Shown in pieces: positions 55,686 through 64,000 of a stretch of 64,000 nucleotides of DNA (position 1 is the stretch's first letter; every line of letters begins with the position of its first letter). Both the position numbers and the translations under genes were made by a program. The DNA comes from Polynucleobacter sp. MG-5-Ahmo-C2. Lineage in GTDB: Bacteria > Pseudomonadota > Gammaproteobacteria > Burkholderiales > Burkholderiaceae. The DNA lies in the NCBI RefSeq assembly GCF_018687735.1, contig NZ_CP061304.1, positions 1,116,001-1,180,000 on the forward strand, written 5' to 3'. A model generated the notes under the pieces. It was not told the origin of the DNA and ran no database searches. It saw only the letters and a program-made list of their open reading frames with translations.

Positions 55686-57206
55686 CTATAAAAGTAGCTC
55701 GGGTTTAGGGGGTTGTTCATCCCCTGGGCCTGTTTTAGCTTGGGCTGCTTGCTCTGCCTCAGAGGCCTGAAGTGGCTCTACCTTGCTTAGTACCTGCCCA
55801 GCAAGGGTAATGGATGTCTCGTCAATTTGATAGGGCTGAACCCCTCGGTTGAGGCAGTTGCGCACATAGTCGATGCTAGTGCGCAATGAATAGCACTCAC
55901 TTGCTAAGCGCCTAGATACTTGAATCGTGAGCGCCTGATACTCAAGTGCATCCAGCCTCTTCAAATATTCATCGAGTCGACCTAAATCAAAATTCACAAG
56001 CAATTCTTGTTCAAAACTCTTTAGATCTGAATACACTCGATTAATTTTGTTTTGCATTCTCCTGGTTCTGTAGCCAGGTAGAGCTTGTAATAAGGGGTAG
56101 CTAACCAGTAGAAATGGCAGCAAGATGAAGACCAGTCTATTGACTAACTCTGCAAGCCAGAACGGCAAGTAAGCCACTAAGAAGGGATAGCTATTCTTCT
56201 CATAATGAATGGCTACCGGACTCTCTGGGAGCATTGTATTTTTAAACGACGGGAACTCTCCACGATGAGCAAAGAAAGTTGCTTTGCCATTGATTTCTCT
56301 CGCCGCCTCCAAAAATAAATACTGAATGGCAGGATGCATGCGATCATCAATTAAAAGATTGGTGGTGGTTGCCAGGAGTTTTAGATCTGATTTTGGGAAG
56401 TTGCGCTTTAAATCAAACGCACCTTCAGGCACTTTTAATATGCTCAGATAGGGAATTAATTTTGCATAAGCCTCGGCTCGTCCAAATGTACCCAGTTGTA
56501 AATTAGGATCATTCAATAAGGCCTGCACGTTTGGAGAGTAGTAGGTATCCACGATAAAAATGCCATCAATCTCCCCTTTCTGAATTGCCTTTACACCTTC
56601 ATTCCCAGGTAAATTTACAAAACTTGGCCCAGGCTCGTAACCTGAAAGCTGTAATATTTTGATTGCCTGCGCGTGCGTACCGCTACCTTCAACGCCAATT
56701 GAAATCTTTTGGGTAAGAAAATATTGAAAGCGGCTATCTACACCCTGAAAATCTTTTGCATTGAGTTCGGGGCCACGATGGAAAAACCAAATAGGATCAT
56801 AAGCAATCACACCCAACGATTGAATACCTGTCACATCTTTAGTAGGCACCACGCCCGCTTGAACAAATGCTGCTTGCAAAGGATCATTGCGATCTGACAA
56901 ACGATCAATATTTTCTTGTGCCCCATTTGTCGAAATCAACTCCAGAGTAATACCCTTCTTGGCAAAAAACTCTGCATACTGTTCGCCAAGCATCTCGTTA
57001 GAGCTACCTTTGGTTCCAGTTGCCATCATGACGTGTCGCGGGGGCGGCGGATCTACATACCACCAAATACCCATGAGAATGGCCAAAAGCAAAAACAAAA
57101 TTGGCCAAGTCTCTTGTAAAAATTGGGTGAAGTCTGTCCACCACTCCTGAGCACTCTCAGAAAGGCCTAGAAAGGTTTCTTGAACATTCTGTTTAAAGCT
57201 TCCCAT
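55686..57206 (-). CDS. TAXI-family TRAP receptor, membrane-anchored
   Basis: A 506-residue protein: N-terminal membrane helix (about 33-50), TAXI solute-binding domain (about 65-330: MMATGTKGSSNEMLGEQYAEFF, IDRLSDRNDPLQAAFVQAGV, SIGVEGSGTHAQA), a second membrane segment (about 345-370) and a cytoplasmic helical tail (about 385-506). Ordinary TAXI receptors are free in the periplasm; this one is anchored on both sides and has no DctM/DctQ-type permease gene nearby. It may be a sensor rather than a transport receptor. Confidence 0.85.
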   Translation of the reverse strand: MGSFKQNVQETFLGLSESAQEWWTDFTQFLQETWPILFLLLAILMGIWWYVDPPPPRHVMMATGTKGSSNEMLGEQYAEFFAKKGITLELISTNGAQENIDRLSDRNDPLQAAFVQAGVVPTKDVTGIQSLGVIAYDPIWFFHRGPELNAKDFQGVDSRFQYFLTQKISIGVEGSGTHAQAIKILQLSGYEPGPSFVNLPGNEGVKAIQKGEIDGIFIVDTYYSPNVQALLNDPNLQLGTFGRAEAYAKLIPYLSILKVPEGAFDLKRNFPKSDLKLLATTTNLLIDDRMHPAIQYLFLEAAREINGKATFFAHRGEFPSFKNTMLPESPVAIHYEKNSYPFLVAYLPFWLAELVNRLVFILLPFLLVSYPLLQALPGYRTRRMQNKINRVYSDLKSFEQELLVNFDLGRLDEYLKRLDALEYQALTIQVSRRLASECYSLRTSIDYVRNCLNRGVQPYQIDETSITLAGQVLSKVEPLQASEAEQAAQAKTGPGDEQPPKPELLL

Positions 57207-57284
57207 GCACTACCTATTAGCAAAAATAGCAAAAGCTAATGATAATGTGCTTATTGAATATTTCCTGCAGAAAAACCTAAATCC

Positions 57285-57986
57285 ATGCTCCAACTGAGAA
57301 AATCCCTCGATAGAGGCTATGCTGACCACGGCTGGCTCCAAAGTTTCCACTCCTTCTCCTTTGCCGGATATCACGACCCCCAATTTATGGGTTGGGGGAA
57401 CTTAAGAGTCATCAACGATGATCGCGTTGCGCCAGGAATGGGCTTTGGCAAACATGGTCATCGCAATATGGAAATTATTAGCTATGTTCTCTCTGGTGAG
57501 TTGGCCCATCAAGATAGCATGGGTAATGTGGAAAGCATTCCACCTGGAGATGTGCAGCGCATGAGTGCTGGCTCTGGCGTGATGCATAGTGAGTTTAATC
57601 ACGCTCAGGATCAAACAACCCACCTCTTGCAAATCTGGATTGAACCCAATGTTTTAGAAATTGAGCCCAGCTATGAGCAAAAGACTGTCCCAATCTCCGA
57701 CAAAGAAGGCAAGCTATGCTTGATTGCCTCACCTGATGGTAAGGATGGTTCTGTCAAGATATTTGCAGATGCGAAGTTATATGCGGGCTTATTTAATGGC
57801 TCACAATCAGCACAAATAGAACTTGATCCAAAGCGTAAAGCCTATGTTCACCTCATCAAGGGATCCTTAACTGTCAATGATCAAACACTAGAAGGTGGCG
57901 ATGCACTCCTAATAGAACATGAATCTTCTATAAAAATAAATGATGGCATTGATGCTGAAGTGCTATTTTTTGACCTGAGTCATTAA
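57285..57986 (+). CDS. Pirin-family bicupin protein
   Basis: A 233-residue bicupin with the pirin metal-binding pattern FGKHGHRNMEIISYVLSGELAHQDSMGN and GVMHSEFN. The starting motif HGWLQSFHSFSFAGYHDP is typical. Related proteins have quercetinase activity or act in transcription control; the reaction is unknown. Divergent from the TAXI gene. Confidence 0.92.
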   Translation: MLQLRKSLDRGYADHGWLQSFHSFSFAGYHDPQFMGWGNLRVINDDRVAPGMGFGKHGHRNMEIISYVLSGELAHQDSMGNVESIPPGDVQRMSAGSGVMHSEFNHAQDQTTHLLQIWIEPNVLEIEPSYEQKTVPISDKEGKLCLIASPDGKDGSVKIFADAKLYAGLFNGSQSAQIELDPKRKAYVHLIKGSLTVNDQTLEGGDALLIEHESSIKINDGIDAEVLFFDLSH

Positions 57987-58039
57987 ATAAATAGCAAGCT
58001 AGGTTTACGATAAGCCCATCAGAAGGACTCTATAAGATC

Positions 58040-59587
58040 ATGATTGAAACATCTGGCAAAAAACTCGCTGGTCCCATTATTCGCCTCCACCCAAACGACA
58101 ATATTGTGGTTGCAAGAATTGACGTAGGTATCGGTGCAGAAGTTCCTAGTGAGAATTTCACGAGCCGTAGCCAGGTTCCAGCAGGCTACAAAATTGCTGC
58201 CAAGAAAATATTGAAAGGCGAGCCAATTCTGAAGTACAACGTGACCGTTGGATTTGCAAATACCGATATTGAAGCCGGCACGATGGTTCATAGTCACAAC
58301 ACTGAGTTTCGTGAATTTGATCGAGACTACGCCTACGCTAGTGAATTTCAACCAACGCAAATGCTGCCAGAGTCTGAGCGCGCTACCTTTCAAGGCTACG
58401 TTAGATCAAACGGTAAAGTGGGCACGCGCAATTTCATTGGGATCTTATCGACCGTGAATTGCTCGGCTACAGTAGTGAATAAGATTGCCGACTGGTTTAC
58501 ACCAGAGAGATTAAAAGATTTTCCAAACGTGGATGGGGTGGTGGCATTTAGCCATGACATCGGCTGCGGCATGGAAATGAGCGGTGAACCGATGGAACTG
58601 CTGCGCCGGACGATGGCTGGCTATGCGCGCCACCCTAACCTTGCTTCTGCACTCATTGTCGGTCTTGGTTGCGAGCGCAATCAACTTAAAGGATTGATGG
58701 AGCAGGAAGATTTAACGGCAAGTAAAAACCTGCACACCTTCATCATGCAAGAGTCGGGTGGCACTCGCAAAACCATTGAAGCCGGTATTGAGGCAGTGAA
58801 AGCTTTGCTTCCAGAGGCCAATAAAGCTGAACGTGAAACCGTTTCTGCAAGTCACCTATGCGTTGGCTTGCAATGTGGTGGCTCGGATGGTTTCTCATCG
58901 ATCACAGCCAATCCGGCATTAGGCGCTGCCATCGACATCCTCTCTCGCCATGGCGGCACTGGGATTTTGTCTGAGACTCCAGAGATTTATGGCGTAGAGC
59001 ACACCCTCACGCGCCGTGCAGCAAGTCAAGCTATTGGTGAGAAGCTCATTAAACGGATTCGCTGGTGGAAAGATGAATACTCTGTTGGCAGAGATGTACA
59101 GATCAACGGTCAAGTCAGCCCCGGCAATCAAATTGGCGGGCTTGCCAACATCTTCGAAAAATCCCTAGGCTCCTCCATGAAAGGCGGCACCGGTCCGCTA
59201 ATGGAAGTCTATAAGTATGCTGAGCCCGTCACCACTAAAGGCTTTGTCTTTATGGATACCCCAGGATTTGATCCCGTCTCCGCTACTGGGCAAATTGCTG
59301 GTGGTGCAAACTTAATTGCCTTTACGACTGGTAGGGGTTCCATGTTTGGCTCCAAACCTGCGCCATGCATCAAACTAGCCACTAATACCCCAATGTATAT
59401 GAGACTGACCGAGGATATGGATATTAATTGCGGGGAGATTTTGGATGGGACAGTTTCCGTTCAAGAGATGGGTCAGCGCATATTTGAGCTTTTCCTGCGT
59501 ACAGCCTCTGGAGAGTCATCCAAGAGCGAATTACTTGGCCTAGGTGACTATGAGTTTGTACCCTGGCAAATCGGGGTGATGAGCTAA
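58040..59587 (+). CDS. UxaA-family altronate dehydratase-like enzyme
   Basis: A 515-residue protein with an N-terminal SAF domain (DNIVVARIDVGIGAEV to GTMVHSHN) and the C-terminal Fe-dependent dehydratase domain (FSHDIGCGMEMSGEP, GLGCERNQ, CVGLQCGGSDGFSSITANPALG). It dehydrates a sugar acid such as altronate or galactarate. Length matches fused UxaA. No other hexuronate gene is near, so the substrate is open. Confidence 0.9.
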   Translation: MIETSGKKLAGPIIRLHPNDNIVVARIDVGIGAEVPSENFTSRSQVPAGYKIAAKKILKGEPILKYNVTVGFANTDIEAGTMVHSHNTEFREFDRDYAYASEFQPTQMLPESERATFQGYVRSNGKVGTRNFIGILSTVNCSATVVNKIADWFTPERLKDFPNVDGVVAFSHDIGCGMEMSGEPMELLRRTMAGYARHPNLASALIVGLGCERNQLKGLMEQEDLTASKNLHTFIMQESGGTRKTIEAGIEAVKALLPEANKAERETVSASHLCVGLQCGGSDGFSSITANPALGAAIDILSRHGGTGILSETPEIYGVEHTLTRRAASQAIGEKLIKRIRWWKDEYSVGRDVQINGQVSPGNQIGGLANIFEKSLGSSMKGGTGPLMEVYKYAEPVTTKGFVFMDTPGFDPVSATGQIAGGANLIAFTTGRGSMFGSKPAPCIKLATNTPMYMRLTEDMDINCGEILDGTVSVQEMGQRIFELFLRTASGESSKSELLGLGDYEFVPWQIGVMS

Positions 59588-59636
59588 TAGGATTGTAGAA
59601 TTCATCATTAGCTCTGTCAGAATGCATGAGGATTAA

Positions 59637-60940
<1,304 letters not shown>

Positions 60941-60945
60941 AGGGC

Positions 60946-62868
60946 TTAAGATTCTGAGCGGCTGAGCAGCAACTCCCAGCGCAATAGCTTTTGGTCTAGC
61001 TGCGCAGTAATCTCCGTTAACCGAGCTTGCATACTAGCTGCTAACTCAGGTTCATTCTTGTAAAGATCTGGATTACTCATCTCAATGCCGATATCGGCCT
61101 GCTCTGTTTCAAGCTCTTCAATTTGTAAAGGCAAAGCCTCTAACTCTTGGCGCTCTTTCCCATTGAGTTTTTGTACCCCACCCTTCACTGCTGGCTTTAC
61201 TTCAACTTTTGCTTCTTGCTTGGCTTCAGCTTTAGCTTCTGTCTTACTTACGGGTTTTGCATTATTGGCACGAATTTTTTCTGAGCGGGCTTTTTGAATC
61301 TTCCAATCCTCATAGCCGCCTTCATACTCACGCCAAAATCCATCGCCTTCATGAGCAATGATGCTGGTCACTACGTTATCCAAGAAGTAACGATCATGAC
61401 TTACCAAGAAAACAGTGCCTTTGTAGTCTTGTAGCAATTGCTCAAGCAAGTCTAGGGTATCAATATCCAAGTCATTGGTTGGCTCATCCAAAACCAAGAC
61501 GTTTGCCGGCCTGGCAAACAAACGTGCGAGCAGTAAACGATTGCGCTCGCCACCAGATAAAGTGCTCACTGGTGAATTGGTGCGCTCTGGCGCAAACAAG
61601 AAGTCGCTCAAATAACTTTTGACATGCTTCTTATTGCCATTGATTTCAATCCATTCACTACCTGGGCTAATGTAGTCCTCAAGTGAGGCATTGAGATCCA
61701 AGGCTTCACGCATTTGATCAAAGTAGGCCACTTCAATACGCGTACCCATCGTCGCAGTTCCCGAATCTGGGGCAATAGTGCCGAGAATCAATTTCAGCAA
61801 GGTTGTCTTGCCAGCGCCGTTAGGCCCAAGTAAACCCACTTTATCACCACGCAAAATGGTTGCTGTGAAATCCTGCACAATTGGCCTGTCGTAAGACTTG
61901 CTGACGTTTTGTAGATCAGCCACGATCTTGCCGCTGCGATCACCCGCTGAGACAGCTAACTTCACTTGCCCCATTGCATCTCTGCGCTCAGCACGGCTAG
62001 TACGAAGTTTTTCAAGACGAGCGATACGGGCCACACTACGTGTTCGACGCGCTTCTACACCCTTCCGAATCCAAACCTCTTCTTGGGCGAGTAATTTATC
62101 TGCTCTAGCATTAGCCAAAGACTCTGCATTGAGTTCTTGCTCTTTAAGAACTTCATATTGAGTGAAGTTGCCAGGATAGCTGCGCAAAATACCGCGATCC
62201 AGCTCCACAATTTGTGTGCAGACGTTATCCAAGAAGGCGCGATCATGGGTAATCAGAATGACAGAGCCTTGGTATTCTTTTAAGAGTTCTTCTAACCAAG
62301 CAACGGAATCTAAATCCAAATGGTTGGTTGGCTCATCTAAGAGCAATACATCAGGCATTTCCACTAAAGCACGTGCAAGTGCTACCCGTTTTTTAGTTCC
62401 GCCCGACAGAGTACTGATTTTGACGTCCGCCTCTAAATGCAAGCGATCGAGAGTTTCGTGAACGCGCTGCTCCCAGTTCCAACCGCTGAGTGCCTCTAAT
62501 TGAGACTGCACCTCATCTAGGCGATGATGAGACGCATCATCCCAGTCGCCAACGCTAAGCGCCTCATACTCTTCACGCAGTGCCTTAGCTTGAGCTACGC
62601 CCTTGGAGACGGCATCAAATACTGTTTCCTCGGCATCAAAGATCGGCTCTTGAGGAACATAAGCAATTCTGAGGCCCTGCTGATATTGCAGAAGCCCATC
62701 ATCCATTTTTTCAATCCCAGCCAGGATCTTCAGCAAGGAAGATTTGCCGGTGCCATTACGCCCAATTAAACCCACACGTTCACCGGATTCCAGTGAAAAA
62801 GCGGTATTTGCGAGGAGGTCTACGTGGCCGAAAGCCAGTTTTGCATCAGTAAGTACGATTAAAGCCAT
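60946..62868 (-). CDS. uup: ABC-F ATPase Uup
   Basis: A 640-residue soluble protein with two ABC domains (Walker A GRNGTGKSSLL and GPNGAGKTTLL, signatures LSGGTKKRVALARAL and LSGGERNRLLLARLF), the linker and a C-terminal coiled coil (about 560-640) typical of Uup. ABC-F proteins act on ribosomes; Uup also affects transposon excision. It converges with cbpM. Confidence 0.93.
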   Translation of the reverse strand: MALIVLTDAKLAFGHVDLLANTAFSLESGERVGLIGRNGTGKSSLLKILAGIEKMDDGLLQYQQGLRIAYVPQEPIFDAEETVFDAVSKGVAQAKALREEYEALSVGDWDDASHHRLDEVQSQLEALSGWNWEQRVHETLDRLHLEADVKISTLSGGTKKRVALARALVEMPDVLLLDEPTNHLDLDSVAWLEELLKEYQGSVILITHDRAFLDNVCTQIVELDRGILRSYPGNFTQYEVLKEQELNAESLANARADKLLAQEEVWIRKGVEARRTRSVARIARLEKLRTSRAERRDAMGQVKLAVSAGDRSGKIVADLQNVSKSYDRPIVQDFTATILRGDKVGLLGPNGAGKTTLLKLILGTIAPDSGTATMGTRIEVAYFDQMREALDLNASLEDYISPGSEWIEINGNKKHVKSYLSDFLFAPERTNSPVSTLSGGERNRLLLARLFARPANVLVLDEPTNDLDIDTLDLLEQLLQDYKGTVFLVSHDRYFLDNVVTSIIAHEGDGFWREYEGGYEDWKIQKARSEKIRANNAKPVSKTEAKAEAKQEAKVEVKPAVKGGVQKLNGKERQELEALPLQIEELETEQADIGIEMSNPDLYKNEPELAASMQARLTEITAQLDQKLLRWELLLSRSES

Positions 62869-62918
62869 GGCGACATTATCGTCACTTCCGCAAAAGAGCG
62901 GATATTTCCGGAATTGCC

Positions 62919-62947
62919 CAAAAAAATAGGGCCCCTTAGGGGCCCTA
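62919..62947 (-). terminator. Rho-independent terminator after ompW
   Basis: A perfect nine-base stem TAGGGCCCC (62927-62935) with GGGGCCCTA (62939-62947) around TTA, followed on the minus strand by seven T. It ends ompW. Confidence 0.93.
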
Positions 62948-62971
62948 CCTCAAGAGCTAAGAACTGAATTC

Positions 62972-63640
62972 TTAGAACTTGTAAGTCACACCTACTGCAG
63001 GCATCCAAGGATTTAAAGTTAACTTACCGATGTTGCCAACCCCAGCCAAGGCATTTTGTCCGGTTACGTTAGTACTCATAGTTGCGTATTTAACGTCAAC
63101 GTTCATACCCCAATGCTTGTCAAACATGTAGTCAGCACCAACTTGGCCAACAAAACCAAAGCTAGACTGGTCAACTGTCAGGGCATTGCTATTGCCGCCA
63201 ACTGAGAAGTTGTTTCTGTTGCCAAATATTGTGTAGTTCACGCCAGCACCAACATAAGGCTTGATCGCACCCAACTCTGTAAAGTGGTACTGCAACAAGA
63301 GTGAAGGTGGCAATGCGGTAATTGTGCCTGTTGGACCTGGGGTTAAATTAGAGTAAACATTCACGCGTTGCGGATATGTCAGCACCAATTCAGCAGCAAT
63401 ATTCTTTGTGAAGAAGTAAGAAATATCAAATTCGGGAATGATTTCATTCTTGGCGCGCACATTATTGATCTGCACACCTGCGGCAGTGGATGCACCATTG
63501 GACTGACCGTTCTGGAATAAAAGATCTACAGCACGTACGCGAACCATCCAAGGATTCTCTTCTGCTGATTGCGCTTGTGAAGCGATTGGAGCTAAAGATG
63601 CTACGGTAGCCATTGCCACCACTAGTGATTTGAGACGCAT
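62972..63640 (-). CDS. ompW: OmpW-family outer-membrane protein
   Basis: A 222-residue eight-stranded beta-barrel: signal peptide (LVVAMATVASLAPIASQA), ENPWMVRVRAVDLLFQNG, ELVLTYPQ, LQYHF, PYVGAGVNYT and a C-terminal F (AVGVTYKF). OmpW is a small channel linked to redox and osmotic stress. GAGGG precedes the ATG. Two FNR boxes lie upstream, so it is likely induced in low oxygen. Confidence 0.94.
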   Translation of the reverse strand: MRLKSLVVAMATVASLAPIASQAQSAEENPWMVRVRAVDLLFQNGQSNGASTAAGVQINNVRAKNEIIPEFDISYFFTKNIAAELVLTYPQRVNVYSNLTPGPTGTITALPPSLLLQYHFTELGAIKPYVGAGVNYTIFGNRNNFSVGGNSNALTVDQSSFGFVGQVGADYMFDKHWGMNVDVKYATMSTNVTGQNALAGVGNIGKLTLNPWMPAVGVTYKF

Positions 63641-63706
63641 GATGATTCCCTCTTTCTATTATCAATTTCGATGAGACTATTTTCGAATTGACACTTAGAG
63701 GGCAAT

Positions 63707-63720
63707 TTGATGTAAATCAA
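63707..63720. promoter_or_regulatory. FNR/Anr box upstream of ompW
   Basis: TTGATGTAAATCAA is a perfect TTGAT-N4-ATCAA palindrome. On the minus strand AAAATAGT lies 23 bases beyond it as a -10, and the ompW ATG follows, so the box would sit near -41.5, the class II activation position. Confidence 0.85.
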
Positions 63721-63778
63721 ATGCAATGAGCTTGTGAATTTTTTATTGGTTAAAAAGCAACAGTGTTTTATTGCTTCT

Positions 63779-63792
63779 TTGATCTAGATCAA
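63779..63792. promoter_or_regulatory. Second FNR/Anr box upstream of ompW
   Basis: TTGATCTAGATCAA is a second perfect FNR palindrome, centred 72 bases from the first. It lies just beyond the hemN stop and upstream of ompW, so it could add to ompW control. Confidence 0.85.
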
Positions 63793-63822
63793 ATGCCTGC
63801 GGATTTGCCCTGATGAACGAAT

Positions 63823-64000
63823 TTAAAGAACCTTTGAATACGTACCTTTGGCTTGGGATTCTCTAAGATGGCGATCAAAAGTCATAGCTACTCTCCTTGC
63901 TAGAAGCCTGCCTTTGATGGGTACCTGCATATTGGAACCCTGCCACTCTAACAAGCCGGCCTCCTCCAAACCTTTCAGCTCTTCAATTTCTGTTTTGAAG
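63823..64000 (-). CDS. hemN: Oxygen-independent coproporphyrinogen III oxidase HemN, C-terminal end (partial)
   Basis: Fifty-eight codons plus a stop in the minus strand, entering from the right edge: EELKGLEEAGLLEW, then LLARRVAMTFDRHLRE. This is the HemW/HemN C-terminal helix domain, ending with the M-x-F-D-x-x-L pattern of HemN. HemN makes haem in low oxygen and is a classical FNR target, consistent with the neighbouring FNR boxes. Only the C-terminus is visible, so identity rests on this pattern. Confidence 0.75.
   Translation of the reverse strand, partial: FKTEIEELKGLEEAGLLEWQGSNMQVPIKGRLLARRVAMTFDRHLRESQAKGTYSKVL

Noticed and set aside
58019..58393. 124-residue minus-strand frame over the UxaA start
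   Set aside because: It overlaps the conserved SAF domain on the other strand and shows no family pattern.

Overview
The window reads as chromosomal DNA from a betaproteobacterium of the Burkholderiaceae, most like a motile Polynucleobacter. The clues are moderate GC, very short intergenic gaps, two Bug/TctC-type binding proteins, the rimP-nusA-infB-rbfA-truB-typA block, FNR-type boxes at ompW and hemN, and a beta-type fli cluster. This assignment comes from gene content and protein style; no database comparison was possible. I see no tRNA, rRNA, insertion sequence, prophage or CRISPR array, and no gene-free stretch longer than 300 bases.

Region 1 (1-10.5 kb) is a flagellar locus. fliF-fliG-fliH-fliI-fliJ run leftward as a tightly overlapping operon off the left edge, and fliE diverges from fliF. 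Next come a small unknown protein, an FlhB C-terminal-domain protein, fliK, fliT, a NarL-type response regulator and an EAL-HDOD protein. An inverted-repeat element recurs between fliF and fliE and upstream of the EAL-HDOD gene, and is a good candidate for a flagellar regulator site.

Region 2 (10.5-22.2 kb) holds small orphan genes: a lone histidine-kinase dimerisation domain, a Gly/Asn-rich secreted peptide, an exported FAH-family protein, a second EAL-HDOD protein, a CBS protein and a zinc-ribbon protein. A cell-envelope block follows: L,D-transpeptidase, TPR/Cds6-type protein, PDZ-SPOR protein, M23 peptidase, bactofilin and a ParA-like ATPase.

Region 3 (22-37.5 kb) is mostly housekeeping: a GltB-like FMN protein, a Bug protein, typA, truB, rbfA, infB, nusA, rimP, rluB and scpB, then a patatin-like lipoprotein and an NlpC/P60 protein that has lost its catalytic cysteine. 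The rimP leader carries three stacked hairpins, two of them terminator-like.

Region 4 (37.5-53.3 kb) holds a complete yejABEF-type peptide importer, fabI with chrA, and a catabolic cluster (MaoC-type hydratase, MmgE/PrpD, CitE-type lyase, Bug protein) suited to a branched C5 dicarboxylate. A translationally coupled trio follows: GT39 glycosyltransferase, sialidase-fold protein and a six-helix membrane protein.

Region 5 (53.3-64 kb) holds flavocytochrome c sulfide dehydrogenase (fccAB), a PsiE-family protein, a membrane-anchored TAXI receptor, pirin, a UxaA-family dehydratase, cbpA-cbpM, the ABC-F ATPase uup, and ompW behind two perfect FNR boxes. The C-terminal end of hemN runs off the right edge.
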